64,000 nucleotides of DNA from Acanthosepion esculentum (GCA_964036315.1 OZ038517.1:51206455-51270454), one strand, 5' to 3'. Shown: positions 53,291-64,000, counted from the first letter of the stretch. Notes: generated by a model from the letters alone, not told the origin. Numbers and translations are program-made.

Positions 53291-55912
53291 TACAAAGATC
53301 GAAAAAGTAAACCTAAACCAGCCCTTCAAAAAATCACCTAAACCCCTCAACATCTCATTCTCCAACATCCGTGGCATTAGAACCAATTTCTACAGTGTGG
53401 AATCTTTCCTCACTGCGAACTTCCCGGATATACTGGCTCTATGTGAGAGCAATCTTGACTCATCTATCCCCTCCTCTGAACTCTCGATCCCTGGCTACCT
53501 TCCTCTCCTCAGAAAAGACTCTCTAACCCACATGCATGGCCTTGGTGTCTACGTCAAGGACCAACTCCCTCTGGCTAGAGAGTTCTCACTCGAATCGCCG
53601 GACCATTCGTACATGTGTCTGCTCACTTGGTAACTCTGATCATGCGGTAGTGTCTATTAACATCTCCTTCAACCCCACCCCCTGCAAAGAGCCTGCTACT
53701 ACCTGAACCTCGTTCTGCTACCAACGAGCTGACTGGGACTCGTTCCGTGATTTCCTCCGCGATGGCCCTTGGGATGTTGTGTTTAAGCTCCCCGTTCAAG
53801 AATGTGCTTCAGAGGTCTCATCTTGGGTTAAAGCTGGAATTGACGCTTTCATCCCCTCAAGGAAATTCAGGGTCAAATCGCGCTCCTCCCCGTGGTTTTC
53901 CGCTGCTTTCTCAGCCATAGGAACCACTTCTTCCACATATTTCGTAGCGATATGTCCGATAGCAATAGACGCCTCTTTGCCTCCGCCCGTAACGAGTGTA
54001 AGCGTGTCTTCAACGAAGCTAAATCACTATTCGCTGCTCGGATGAAGGAACGTATTTCATCTCGCAAATTCGGCACCACGGATTATTGGCGACTCTGCAA
54101 GAGCGTTCTGAACAATTGCAAACCCTCTATACCTCCTCTGTTCAACCAGTTTCAGGTCTTGACCTCCTCTGCCGACAAGGCTGAATGCTTTGCTCGGAGA
54201 TTTTCTTTCAATTCAACGCTTGACTCTTCCGGTGTACCCATACCCGATTTCCCTCTCAGAACTGAGGCCCTTTTGAGCGGGTTACACATATCCCCGTCAT
54301 TGGTATTGGGCATTATCTCTAATTTAGACCCCCACAAGGCTAGTGGTGGTGATGGGATACCAGCCATTGTTTTGAAGAATTGGCGCCACCCTCTCTAAAT
54401 TATACAACTACTGCCTCAAGGAGTCTTGTTTTCCTGACCACTGGAAGTCCTCATCCATTGTTCCTGTCTTTAAGAACTCTGTCCCTTCTAATTACCGTCC
54501 TATCAGTCTCCTACCCATCTTCGGCAAAGTCTTCCAAGTCCTTATCAACACCGAAGTGGTTAAACATCTTACATCACATGATCTGCTCTCAGACAAACAA
54601 TATGGATTCCGCTTTGCCCGATCCACAGCTGATGTGCTTACGGCCATCACTGAATTTGTCTACCAAGCTCTCCATAATAACAGAGAAGCTCTCGCCGTGG
54701 CCCTTGACATCTCCAATGCGTTTGATAGGGTTTGGCATGCCGGCCTTCTTCGCAAGCTTCAGGGATATTGTATTACAGGCCGATTGTTGGACCTAATACA
54801 ATCATTCCTGTCAAACCGTGAATTGAAGGTCGTTCTCAATGGATTATCCTCCAGCTCCTATCCCACGGACGCAGGTGTTCCGCAAGGCTCCACCCTGTTC
54901 CTTATATTCATAAATGATCTTCCTGACGCCATTGATTCCCAAGTCGACATCTATGCGGATGTCACCACAATTTACTCCTGCCTAAGAAACAAATCTAGTG
55001 CCGCTGACAAAATTAACCTGATCGTTCGTCTCGAAAAGGACCTTCAATCGGTTGTGAACTGGGGCAGGAATTGGCTGGTTAACTTTAACGCCTCCAAAAC
55101 AAAACTGCTCTCCATTAATCACCACAGGGATCCTTTCCTGCATCCCATTAGAATGTCTGATGACCAACTTCTCAAGAGCTCCTCCCTGCGGCTGCTCGGT
55201 CTCACGCTGTCTGCTGGCCTGAGATGGAACAAATACATTGAGTCGATTGCTTCATCCACCGCAAGGAAAGTTGGCTCCCTGTGTCGGGCCAGGAAATTCT
55301 TCTCCACGGAATCGATCCTCCAAATTTACAAATCAACCATCCGCCCTTGCATGGAGTATTGCTGCCATATATGTTCTGGAGCCCCTTCTGTTTGCCTCAA
55401 GGTTCTTGATAAGATCCAGAGACGGGTATGCAATGTAATTGGCCCTGATCTGGCTTCTCGTCTGCAGTCTCTCTCCCTCACAGACGCACCGTCGCCTCTC
55501 TCTGTCTCTTTTATAAATACTTCCATGGTAATTGTTCCGATGAGCTGCTATCACTGTTTCCCAGGCTCCATGAATTCAAGCGTCCTACGAGACTGGCATC
55601 CCGTTCCCACTCTTTCACTGTTGAAACTGTTAAATGTAGACGTCTCTTCTACTCCAATAGCTTCATATCTCGCACCTCACGCCTATGGAACTCCCTTCCT
55701 CATTCCTGTTTCCCTGACAACTATAATCTCCAACTATTCAAGTGTAACGTCAATCGACATCTCCAGTTGCTTTGATCTATCCTCTATCCTTCTCCACACC
55801 CTTTCCTCTAACACTCCTATCTGCTCTCGCTCCAAATCCTCTGTAACCACTAGCGTGTTAGTGGCTTCCAGCCTTGCCTGGGGTGAAAAGCTTAAATTAA
55901 AAAAAAAACGCT
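53291..55912 (+). mobile_element. APE-type LINE (YCCHIW family), longest copy
   Basis: The only copy with endonuclease, polymerase and 3' end together. It ends at an A-run (55897-55905). Family members are 5'-truncated elsewhere (7.3, 7.7, 9.6, 21.5, 26.8, 27.8, 47.7, 52.2 kb). Layout and motifs fit the Jockey/CR1/Rex group of APE LINEs; the clade is not determined. Confidence 0.9.
53337..55640 (+). pseudogene. LINE endonuclease-reverse transcriptase, inactivated
   Basis: Endonuclease start NISFSNIRGIRTNFYSVESF, then LALCESNLDSSI (catalytic E), a large internal deletion after SPDHSYMC, then NSDHAVVSINISF (catalytic SDH) in another frame followed by a stop. The linker (RRLFASARNECKRVFNEAKS) and SADKAECFARRF are in a third frame. 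The polymerase is open from about 54376: NYRPISLLPIFGKVFQVL, LSDKQYGFRFARSTAD, ALDISNAFDRVWHAGLL (first catalytic D), AGVPQGSTLFLIFINDLPD (four residues shorter than usual after PQGS) and IYADVTTIYSC, where the second Asp of YADD is Val. The thumb and YCCHI segments follow. A frameshift near 55479 breaks the SHRR.VASL region. Confidence 0.9.
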
Positions 55913-56365
55913 TTCTTTTATGCTCGCACTGTATAAGTTTTTTTATCTGACTGAATCCGGAACAAATGAATGGTGCAGACGATAGGCGTCGGCCATTTTG
56001 TTTTCTCGCCTGCGAATTTTGACTCAATGTATTAAGGGCCAATTACGTCACCGAAAACAAAGTTACCTACGCTCTTGCTCTGACTGCACGTGTGTGAACA
56101 GATAGGAGATGACATCACACGAATGCTGTTACATGTTCCAAAACGTGGGTAGAAAATTACTCCCAGATGCAGGACCACGTATAACCATCGTTATTTACGC
56201 TGTGATGACCTACTTGTTTCCACTAGTTTCCAAATATGGCTTTCCTCTTCGGTACCTCGACTGTAGGAATTTAAGCGCAGGACTAGATTGCTTGCTAGGT
56301 ATCATAATTTCACTATTGATATTTCTAGATGTAAACGTAAGTTCTTTTTAATATATTATTTGGTC
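55913..56365. other. Dispersed repeat, otherwise unassigned
   Basis: 55960-56175 shares GACGATAGGCGTCGGCCATT, AATTACGTCACCGAAAAC, AGGAGATGACATCAC and TACTCCCAGATGCAGGA-type blocks with 50575-50790. Possibly a small non-autonomous transposon; ends not found. Confidence 0.45.
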
Positions 56366-56880
56366 GATCGAGATGGGATATTCATAAGTCTATCACGGCA
56401 ACCATTAGGGTCCTGCATCAAGGTCGGAAGGTCATTAGGGTGGCATTCTGTGTCATAACACAGCTAGTCAATGTAGGTGGTTGTTGGGTGACCAGACCGT
56501 CTCGCTGCATGGCTAGGTGTCCAGAACAGTAGCTCACACGCGAGTTCTTGTTTTGCTCGACAGTACTGTCCTGCAAAGTGCATTCTGCGTTCGCGTAAGA
56601 TAGTAGAAATATCAGGGTTGGGTCTATAGAGCTGTTATTTATTTGGATGATGTCTCCAAGAGATGTTAAGTATAGCTATCAGCATCCGAGTGTAGGTTCT
56701 ATCAATCTTAGACTGTAGACAATGGTGTCATACATTAACACCGCCTCTACAGTGGCTCGAAAGAATCTCCACTTGAGGTTGTCTGATAGATCAGATTTCA
56801 TCCATTTTATTTAAGGCGGAGCAGGCTTAAGCAAGACGAATTTTCCCATCCTTTTCAGCAGAATTTATATCGCCTAAAAA
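56366..56880 (-). pseudogene. LINE C-terminus, third APE-type family, copy 1 (main strand)
   Basis: The minus strand has the connection domain (KIRLA.., LRRTYTR..), LVTQQPPTYIDQLCYDTECH-like codons and DLPTLMQDPNGCRDRLM near the left end, as in LINE C-termini ending D.GL..L..AM.DR..W. Frames are broken. Confidence 0.65.
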
Positions 56881-56884
56881 TCTT

Positions 56885-57140
56885 TGCCAGATGTTCGACT
56901 TTGCAGATGATCTAGATTTAATTGCAGACACCATTACCAATACCACAGTTCTACATCATCTAGAAAATGCTGCAACTGATGTTGGACTACATTTCAATGC
57001 TTCTAAAACTGAATTCATAGGCTTGAACAAGCAAGACAGTGCTAACTATCTCAGGGGACTCAATAAAATCTGTCGAATCTTTTCCATGCCTCGGAAGCGA
57101 GATAAATTCTACTGTAAAGGATGTGAAAAGCCTTAAGCCT
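56885..57140 (+). pseudogene. LINE reverse-transcriptase palm, inverted part of copy 1
   Basis: FDFADDLDLIADTITNTTVL (catalytic FADD intact), HHLENAATDVGLHFNASKTE, FIGLNKQDSANYL, then LGSEINSTVKDVK in a shifted frame. This segment normally precedes the C-terminus found on the opposite strand to the left. Confidence 0.8.
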
Positions 57141-57475
57141 GGACCGCCTTAAATAAAATGGATGCTTGGTTTCTTTCAATGTAAGTGGTTGCTGGGCGAC
57201 CGACCCGTCTTGCGCCATGGCTAGGTATCCAGAGCAGTAGATCACTTGCAGGTTCTTTGCAATGCCTTGGTTCCATCCATCTTAGACTCTAGGGTTTTAG
57301 TTAATATCCAAGCAGTGGCACCATACATTAAAGCCGCTTCTATAGTGGCTCGTTTGAGGCTGTCTGGTAAATCAGATTTCCAGAGTATATTCACTTTATT
57401 TAAGGCGGCCCAAGATATACGTATGCGAATTTTCACAACCTTTTCAGTAGAATTTATCTCGCGTAAACAACGTTG
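57141..57475 (-). pseudogene. Same LINE family, copy 2 (main strand)
   Basis: The minus strand reads KIRIRISWAALNKVNILWKS, DLPDSLKRATIEAALMYGAT, AWILTKTLESKMDG and LYLASEAWKRFDR-type codons: the thumb/connection of the same LINE. Confidence 0.8.
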
Positions 57476-57640
57476 ACCAATATTGACTCTGCAGATGACC
57501 TAGCTATCACTGTAGACACCATTACCTATTCCGCAGTTCTCCTACATCATCTAGAAAATGCTGCCACTGATGTTGGACTATGTCAGTGAATCTAAAACGG
57601 AATTCATAGATCGGGGCTCAATCCAAACTGTCTTAGATAT
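57476..57640 (+). pseudogene. Same LINE family, inverted part of copy 2
   Basis: SADDLAITVDTITYSAVL then HHLENAATDVGL and a stop, starting right at the strand switch after CGCGTAAACAACG. The same minus-then-plus arrangement as copy 1. Confidence 0.75.
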
Positions 57641-57715
57641 GATTGATTTTGTTTAGCGGCATATCAGCCTCTATGGGTTGCTTAATACCGAAATCTAAAT
57701 ATATTTTGTGATGTT
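57641..57715 (-). mobile_element. SINE 3' tail
   Basis: GATTGATTTTGTTTAGCGGC, ATATCAGCCTCTATGGGTTG: reverse of the 5S-class SINE tail. Confidence 0.65.
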
Positions 57716-58170
57716 GGACATCTTCGCTCGTCACTTATGCTATGTCAAGCGGAATCTCGTTCTCACTTCCAAAAATGCTCGTTATACTCGAAACTTCGTA
57801 GACACCGGAACTAGTAGTAATGCCTTCCAATTATATCCGCACTAGTAATACTTGTCCAAGTAGTAATCGCCAAATAATATAATGATCAGAAGAGAATCGT
57901 AATCCGTATAGTAGTAGAATAGAGAGAGTGAACGTATAGCAATAGTGAATAGACAAGAAGAGTGAACAGTGGATGTATAGTCATCACGCTACTTCCTATT
58001 TATTCATTTCCTTTATGATCCCGTGATCTACTTAATAATGGTGATCTAGTTTCTAACCACAGTGTCGGCAACGACACTTACTCTTATACAACAATTTTGA
58101 GCACAATTTTATATCTTCAACGACGGATAAAATGTATTGTTAGTCATTCTATTCTCTAATGTATTGCTGG
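57716..58170. other. Unassigned
   Basis: GTAGTAAT/AGTAGAATAG-like local repetition near 57800-57960. No gene. Confidence 0.4.
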
Positions 58171-58440
58171 TCACTTTGCTTTAAAAATGTAGTTATTTTT
58201 ATATAGAAAAATGTATTGTTTGTATTTTTACCATAAAAATCTATTTTTATACTTTCATCGTGTTTTGTTTTTGTTTGGGGGTTCACTATTTGCCTATAGC
58301 AGGGACCCTAACAGGTGCTACCACCCCGGGTCAGAGTGGATCTTGCAACAAAAGAGTTGGTCCCACGATCCTCCAAACCACCCGATCAGAAACCTTACTG
58401 CCGGTTGTAGTTTATCGTCATGCCCAGCACTTCAGTTATG
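58171..58440 (-). mobile_element. 5S-class SINE, headless
   Basis: The minus strand reads CTGGGCATGACGATAAACTA, CAACCGGCAGTAAGG, CCCGGGGTGGTAGCACCTGT, CTATAGGCAAATAGTGAACC and a tail of 'aaaaatacattttt' units. Confidence 0.85.
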
Positions 58441-58920
58441 TGCCATGCGGGATACACGCTTAGGCGATCATGTATCTTTCGATACATGACCGACGAGGCA
58501 GATTTTTTCCCGTAGTAGGTTGCCATTTCTTTCTGCGGTAGGCCAGTTGCCATCCGAGGCTATAGAACCCAGTCTGTCCAGCTATTTACCCATAGCTGGG
58601 GGGAGAAGAAGAGGATTAATACCTTTCCCAAGGGTATTAGCACGTAAGTGAATCTAATGGATTCGACTGGAAAGTCAGCCAGTTATTTTCCTTGCGTGAT
58701 ACACGCTTAGGCGATCATGTATTTTTTTTTATACATGACTGTCGAGGCAGATTTTTTCCCGCAGTAGGTTGCCATTTCTTTCTGCGGTAGGCCAGTTACC
58801 ATCCAAGGCTATAGAACGCGGTCTGTCTTGCTATTTATCCATATTTGGGCAGAGAAGAAGAGGATTAATACCTTTCCCAAGGGCAATAGCACGTAAGTGA
58901 ATGTAATGGATTCGACTGTA
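58441..58920 (-). repeat. Two tandem headless tRNA-SINE bodies
   Basis: Minus-strand units 58441-58680 and 58681-58920, each from AGTCGAATCCATTA to GCGTGTATC. The first keeps ATGTATCGAAAGATACATGA; in the second the loop has become a T-run (ATGTATTTTTTTTTATACAT). They have the same boundaries as the 12.8-13.8 kb array. Confidence 0.88.
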
Positions 58921-59070
58921 ATTCCTCCCTTGAAGAAATCTCCTCCTGCCTCTTGGTTTCCTGCCATATACGATCTTCAAAAATTTAAATGCAATGCGAA
59001 CCATCGTCTTCCGTGTCTTGGAATCATGTTATTTTATTATTTCTTTTCTTTCACTTTCAGGGAGTCGTCC
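58921..59070 (+). pseudogene. LINE C-terminal scrap, YCCHIW family
   Basis: KKSPPASWFPAIYDLQKFKC then NANHRLP, the terminal LF.CN.NR.L motif. Confidence 0.7.
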
Positions 59071-59774
59071 AGAGATTTCCTGTCTATGGACAATTAAAGC
59101 CGACCTTGTATATATATATAGATATTCTACTTGATATTACAAATCTATCAACTAGAGAACTTAACATCGGACAGGTGCAGATGGAGTTAACGTTAGAGAT
59201 TGCTCATGCAATAATTTTTTCGTGTAAGAATAAAAAAAAAGATATGCTTAAAAATGTTGAAATATATAGCAACAATTATCTACAGTTGACAATTTGATGA
59301 CATTCACGAAATGTATTTTTCGTCCGCCCGTCTGTCATCTCATAAGTCAAGGACAGCGAGAGTTATGGTCACCAAATGTCCTCTGATTAGTGATGGTAGC
59401 CTGAAGCATAAATTTGACGTATTATGAAAATGCAAAAAATAAGCACCATAACGTTTAAATTTTTTAGCCCCAGTTTCGAATTAAAGTGTAAGCATAAGAG
59501 TACACAATAGTTGAAGATGTTTATTTTTTATTTGTATGTCAGCATATATATTTAACGTGAGCATATCGAGATAGCAACTCTTCATTTAAATACTCTCTTA
59601 AATAAAGCGGAAAAAGAAAGACTTAAAACGTTTTGCTGAGTTTATGCTGGTTTCGTGTTAGTCATTGATATCAGATTAAGAAAATGATATGCGGTGTCCC
59701 GTTAATCTTTGTGAGGGTAACAAGGTAGGGATTTGAGAGACAGATGGGGTAATAGATTGTGTTCCTGAGAGTCA
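59071..59774. other. Unassigned
   Basis: No element recognised. A 102-codon plus frame (58989-59297) starts inside the LINE scrap and is not supported. Confidence 0.4.
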
Positions 59775-60172
59775 AATCATTTCCAATGCAGTTATAATAG
59801 TAAAATATTTTCAATGCACGCCTAATAATAATATCATTTCCAATGGTTTCCTAATAGAAAAAGCATTCCTAATGAATTCCTATTGTAAGAATCATGCAAT
59901 TCATTCTTAATAGTAAAATAATTTCCAATGAATTCCTTATAAAATAATTTCCAATGAATTCCTTATAAAATAATTTCCAATGCATTCCATTATAAAATAA
60001 TTTCCAATGCAAACCTTATAAAATAATTTCCAATGAATTCCTTATAAAATAATTTCCAATGCATTCCTTATAAAATAATTTCCAATGAATTCCTTATAAA
60101 ACAATTTCCAATGCATTCCATTATAAAATAATTTCCAATGAATTCCTTATAAAATAATTTCCAATGAATTCC
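59775..60172 (-). repeat. 29-bp satellite family, reverse orientation
   Basis: AATTTCCAATG(A/C)ATTCC(T)TATAAAAT units. Shorter (about 26 bp) in the middle, 29 bp at the edges. Reverse of the 40.4-kb satellite. Confidence 0.9.
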
Positions 60173-60500
60173 TGTCTGTCTATATTTCTGAGATGAGGTC
60201 TTATGTACATTATTTACATTATTCGGACTATTGTCCTCATCTTTGTCGCCATATTTATTACAACGTTTCGGCCGTTGTAAGCTCCGGCCTTCTTCAGGTG
60301 GTTGGAATGTCAAACTGAACCCTTTATTTCGCTCACTGGAGTAGACTGTTCTAGTTCCACGTGCCATATTTAATGGATGACAGTTATCAGTTATCTCCTG
60401 TTAATTTCCCTCATCAAGTTCTCCACTGCCTTAACCGGGTATTGAACTCACACTTTTTGGGTCCTGTCACTGGATCTAAACAACGCCTTTATCCAATGCA
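60173..60500 (-). mobile_element. tRNA-headed SINE-like copy
   Basis: Minus-strand copy with all blocks: head GGATAAAGGCGTTG, GTGTGAGTTCAATACCCGG, hairpin block GAAGAAGGCCGGAGC..GGCCGAAACGTT, tail CTCAGAAATATAGACAG. The tail abuts the 29-bp satellite. Confidence 0.75.
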
Positions 60501-60605
60501 GTTCAGTTTTTATCATTAACCAATTCATAAAGAAATAAATGCGAAAAAAAAATTTTATTCACACATTTATAAAGACTTACTATTTATAAAAATATGTGAA
60601 CCAAA
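60501..60605. other. Unassigned
   Basis: Short AT-rich interval. Confidence 0.4.
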
Positions 60606-60800
60606 TGTTATGAATAATCAAGAGTGGTCTCACCTTGTTTTGTTACTGTTCTCTTTGAGAGAGCTATTTCTGTTTACTGGGACTATAAAAGGACAATATA
60701 CGAGAACCTTGTATTCTCAGTTGAATAAAGCTTTCTTAAAGCCTACACTTGCGTACATTTGTTATTACACCGACTATAAGGACATCCGTATTATTTACCA
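60606..60800 (+). mobile_element. LTR-like promoter fragment
   Basis: ACTATAAAAGGACAATATAC (TATA box at 60684) is followed 40 bp later by AATAAA (60724), a typical compact LTR arrangement. CTCTTTGAGAGAGCTATTTC and the TATA block recur at 61268-61330. No matched TG/CA ends or duplication found. Confidence 0.4.
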
Positions 60801-60892
60801 TTTTACAAAGTTGGAGTAGATTGGCAATTAACCGATGTTTTTCCAACTACTCCAAAAACACAATTCGCTATTTGCTTTATTATAGAAAAGCA

Positions 60893-61248
60893 TTGGAAAT
60901 GATTTTATTATTAGGAATGCATTGGAAATGATTTTTTTTATTAGGAATGCATTGGAAATGATTTTACTATTAGGAATGCATTGGAAATGATTTTACTATT
61001 AGGAATGCATTGGAAATGATTTTAATATTAGGAATCCATTGGAAATGATTTTATTATTAGGAATGCATTGGAAATGATTTTATTATTAGGAATGCAATGG
61101 AAATGATTTTACTCTTGGGAATGCATTGGAAATGATTTTACTATTAGGAATGCATTGGAAATTATTTTAATATTAGGAATGCATTGGAAATTATTTTACT
61201 CTTAGGAATGCATTGGAAATGATTTTATTATTAGGAATTCATTATTCG
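60893..61248 (+). repeat. 29-bp satellite family, forward orientation
   Basis: ATTA(T/C)TATTAGGAATGCATTGGAAATGATTTT-type units of 29 bp, about 12 copies. Confidence 0.92.
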
Positions 61249-61490
61249 GAATATTGTCCTCATCTTTACTCTCCTCTTGGAGAGAGCTATTTTTGTTTAC
61301 TGAGACTATAAAAAGACAATATACGAGAACCTCGTCGCCATATTTATTACAACGTTCCGTTGTACGCCCCGGCCTTCTTCAGGTGGTCTGAATGTCGAAA
61401 TGAACCGGGTAAACTGTTCTAGTTCCACGTGCCATGTTTAATGGATGTCAGTTATCAGATATCATCTGTTAATTTTCCCTGCTTTTCACC
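61249..61490 (-). mobile_element. tRNA-headed SINE-like copy with LTR-like insert
   Basis: TTATTCGGAATATTGTCCTC, then the 60-bp LTR-like block (CTATAAAAAGACAATATACG), then CGTCGCCATATTTATTACAA, CGCCCCGGCCTTCTTCAGG and GTTCTAGTTCCACGTGCCAT. Confidence 0.65.
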
Positions 61491-62015
61491 TTTATTTCTT
61501 TATGAATTGGTTAATGATAAAAACTAAACTGCATTATTTTTTATACTGATGGAAGTATAAAATTATTCTGGAAAATAAAAAATCTACTAAATAAACTTTT
61601 TTCAAACTTTTGCCTAAAATTCTTAAAAACAAAGAAAATGTATAAATAAATTAATTTTCATATGTTTAGGTTTTATTATATCTAATCATCGCCTTTTAAA
61701 ACTATAAACATTGCCGGGAGTGAAGGCAGTTAAAACAAAAGCGGTGCCGCAGGGAAAACCGCCTCTTTTATACACCGTTTTTTTTTTATTGCGGACACGA
61801 TGATTAAACATTGCTCAGAATTCAACTCATTTTCGATTCCTAAACATATCGTAGGTCGAGTATTGTCTTTACACATTCCTTTGTTCGTGATAATGCCACT
61901 ACAACCATTTATTTCACGCTGGGATTTTACAAAGCATAATTTCAGTCAACCATGAGTTTTATTGAAATCCGTAGGACGGGATTCAGAAAATTCATGTCAG
62001 GATTTAGACAACGCC

Positions 62016-62072
<57 letters not shown>

Positions 62073-62355
62073 AAAAAACTTACTGATACTACAAACATTT
62101 GAGATGATGTACTCTGTAACTCCGGCTGGGATTAGGCTAGTCTCTGTGCTGGATTCCCAAACCTAGACCATCCGACTGGTTCCGCCTTCTGAATTGGACA
62201 CACTAAAAACCACAAGTGGTAGGCAGTCATAATGGCTACCATATGTCAGTGCGATTACGAGTTGAAACCATGCAGCAGAAGTAGGAACGAAATTCAAATA
62301 AGAAAGAGAAATGTGGGAGTAATTAAGACACGTGGGGCAAATAAAGAGTGAGTAA
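61491..62355. other. Unassigned; (AAT)n at 62018-62060
   Basis: No gene. The (AAT)n is followed by an A-run. Confidence 0.5.
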
Positions 62356-62360
62356 CAAAG

Positions 62361-62423
<63 letters not shown>

Positions 62424-62425
62424 AG
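62356..62425 (+). repeat. (TA)n microsatellite
   Basis: TA run followed by a GA-rich stretch. Confidence 0.95.
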
Positions 62426-62569
62426 AAAGAGAGAGAAGAGAAGGGAAGTCAAATGAGACAGTGAAGAAAAAATGAGGATTTACGATGGGTTACTAAAAAA
62501 AAATAAAAACATAAATATCACATCATCTGTATCCAATATGTCGTAAGTTTTACGATTATTAAGCCTGAA

Positions 62570-62870
62570 GCCTTAAAGAAATTGCAAACAAAAAGAACAT
62601 TTATACTTAGCACCAGAAAGAGACAGTTGAAATTTCTAGTATACATAATGAGGAAAGAGAGCTTGGAAACTTTGACACACACATGGCATACTGAAAGGCA
62701 AGAGGGACGGATTAAAAACAGCGCCTTACCTACCCAATGTGTTAGTTTTGGCAGAACAGGGATTAGGAGAAATGACAAATTTTACTAAGGATTGCAAAGG
62801 ACAAGAAGTTGTGGAGAGCCATAATTACCCAGTGCTTGAAGGCACAGAGCACATACAGGAGGAAGTCTGA
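62570..62870 (+). pseudogene. RTE-like LINE C-terminus
   Basis: LQTKRTFILSTRKRQLKFLV, YIMRKESLETLTHT, then FGRTGIRRNDKFY and W-R-A-I-like codons. Homologous to 9290-9500 and 39.4 kb. Confidence 0.75.
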
Positions 62871-62872
62871 AC

Positions 62873-62962
62873 GAAAAATCGGAGAACCGAGTTCGAATTC
62901 CGGTCGAATTCGTTTAATTCACTTTCGTACCTTGCCCTTGGGAAAGGTATGAATCTATCTCT
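62873..62962 (+). mobile_element. tRNA-SINE fragment
   Basis: GGAGAACCGAGTTCGAATTC (B box), CCTTGGGAAAGGTATGAATC. Interrupted by the Helitron at 62963. Confidence 0.7.
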
Positions 62963-63910
62963 TCTGCTATATAATACATGCGAATGCCTATGTATCACGC
63001 TTTTTCAATTAAAGGGACACAACTCTCTAACTTTTGATAGCTCGTATTACAGAAATTTCTGATTCCCAAATTTTTATTACTGCGATTGTTTTCGGATTCC
63101 GCCATCTTGGTTTCTACAGATAAAAAAAAAACAATAAAAATGACGCAACTCTCTATCTTTCAACCGTTCACGTTCAAATGAAAATATTACTGTTCTCAAA
63201 TTACAAAATACAATTGCCCGTGTTTTCGACTTTACTCCTAGAGGCCATAGTCCAATATATCATATCATTTTGGAATCACACCGACCCCGTGAGCAAATTA
63301 AAAACATTCAGGGCCGGATCCAACTCGCAATTCTTAAATTTTGGATTCCCAATTCTTCACTACTGCAATTGTTTTCAGCGACATTTTTTACGTGATTTTT
63401 GCGACGAATTTTTTGTATGATAACAATTTTTAAAACTTGGAAATAAATTGAGAAATAATCGGAATTAATTGCGAAATCCAGCGAAAGTCACCCATGAAAC
63501 AAAAATAATTGTTTGTACGGAAAATAATGACCTACACACATCAAATTCTCTTTAAATTAAGTGGCGACAGAAGAATTATCGTTGAACTTTTCAAAGGTAA
63601 GCTTAAATATTAATGCAATACTTAAATGCAGCGATCAATTTTGAGTTCTTCTGTAATTTATTGTTGCCTATAGCATACGGTAGCAGTATACCTCGCAAAA
63701 AGAAATCTCCGCCAGCAGAAGGCCAGATTGCAATCAAAAGCGCCAAGGCTGCAGCGAGAAAAAGAAAGTCCCGTGCAAATGAAAACCCAGATCAAACGGC
63801 AGCCAAAAGAGCTTTCAATGCTGAGATTATACAACAAGCCGAAGGCCCAATCAAGAGCTTTCCGTAGGTGCTAGCTTAAATGCGGCCCGATATGCCAGCT
63901 TTTAAGCTAG
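62963..63910 (+). mobile_element. Helitron, near-complete non-autonomous copy
   Basis: The 5' end TCTGCTATATAATACATGCG is slightly diverged; the 3' end CCAGCTTTTAAGCTAG|T at 63910 is intact, with a small AGCTT-TT-AAGCT stem. The interior matches 11354-12172 and 30289-31207 but also keeps a coding stretch near the 3' end. Confidence 0.85.
63690..63867 (+). pseudogene. Helitron protein N-terminus remnant
   Basis: Open frame (in frame from 63613) with PRKKKSPPAEGQIAIKSAKA, AARKRKSRANENPDQTAAKR and AFNAEIIQQAEGPIK, then a stop. The basic 'RKR..RANE..DQ' composition resembles N-termini of Helitron/Helentron proteins. Rep and helicase domains are deleted, joining this stub to the 3' end. Confidence 0.5.
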
Positions 63911-64000
63911 TTATATAAAATAAAAGACAAAGGGAATGTGACAGTTTGAATAATTGAAAAATAAGTGAATAATCCTCACAATAGTTTAATTCACAGGGTA
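63911..64000. other. Unassigned window end
   Basis: AT-rich flank, no element. Confidence 0.4.

Noticed and set aside
53953..54367. Minus-strand frames across the LINE
   Set aside because: Shadows of the coding strand. The plus strand carries the recognised LINE motifs.

Overview
This is eukaryotic repeat DNA. It is AT-rich, full of microsatellites, and dense with retrotransposons, SINEs, Helitrons and cut-and-paste transposons. I found no intact host gene. Every recognisable reading frame is a remnant of a mobile element: three or more LINE families with an APE-type layout, an R2-group LINE, Penelope-like elements, mariner and Tc1 transposases, a hAT transposase, and a Helitron N-terminus. 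Element diversity points to a metazoan, most likely a marine invertebrate such as a mollusc or annelid. I cannot name the species. I do not see the very abundant tRNA-type SINE I would expect in an octopus or squid, so cephalopod is not assumed.

Layout. 1-5.3 kb: SINE remains, a LINE C-terminus, four alternately oriented SINE copies, a 110-bp tandem repeat and a mariner relic. 5.9-9.8 kb: a 5S-tRNA SINE, LINE 3' fragments and an RTE-like LINE with an inverted 5' part. 10-14 kb: 134-bp tandem repeats, a Helitron, an RTE-like fragment and a tRNA-SINE followed by a headless tandem array. 14-18 kb: 5S-headed SINEs and a DDE transposase relic. 19.4-20.7 kb: a Penelope-like element beside a complete hammerhead ribozyme. 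22.4-24.8 kb: a whole hAT element with 8-bp target duplications. 25-29 kb: SINEs, LINE tails and a Tc1 relic fused to an snRNA-like SINE. 30.3-34.1 kb: a Helitron with a solo LTR inside it, next to a 2.6-kb, 49-bp array. 34.9-35.6 kb: a second Penelope fragment and a degenerate hammerhead. 35.8-39 kb: two Helitrons, a solo LTR and SINEs. 40.4-42.5 kb: a 29-bp satellite. 43.5-51.7 kb: tetranucleotide and AT satellites, an R2-group LINE and the U2/U1-headed SINE. 52-57.7 kb: LINEs. 58-64 kb: SINEs, more 29-bp satellite, LTR-like DNA and a Helitron.

The most notable items are: (1) a SINE whose head matches U2 snRNA twice and then the U1 5' end; (2) a 54-copy array whose 49-bp unit carries both Helitron ends joined CTAG|TC; (3) a complete type I hammerhead fold and a second degenerate one, each after a tRNA-like promoter and next to an inverted Penelope fragment; (4) SINE families with 5S, 5S+tRNA and tRNA heads that share a central motif, two of which also share a 3' tail. 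All identities come from reading the sequence by eye; no search or folding program was run.
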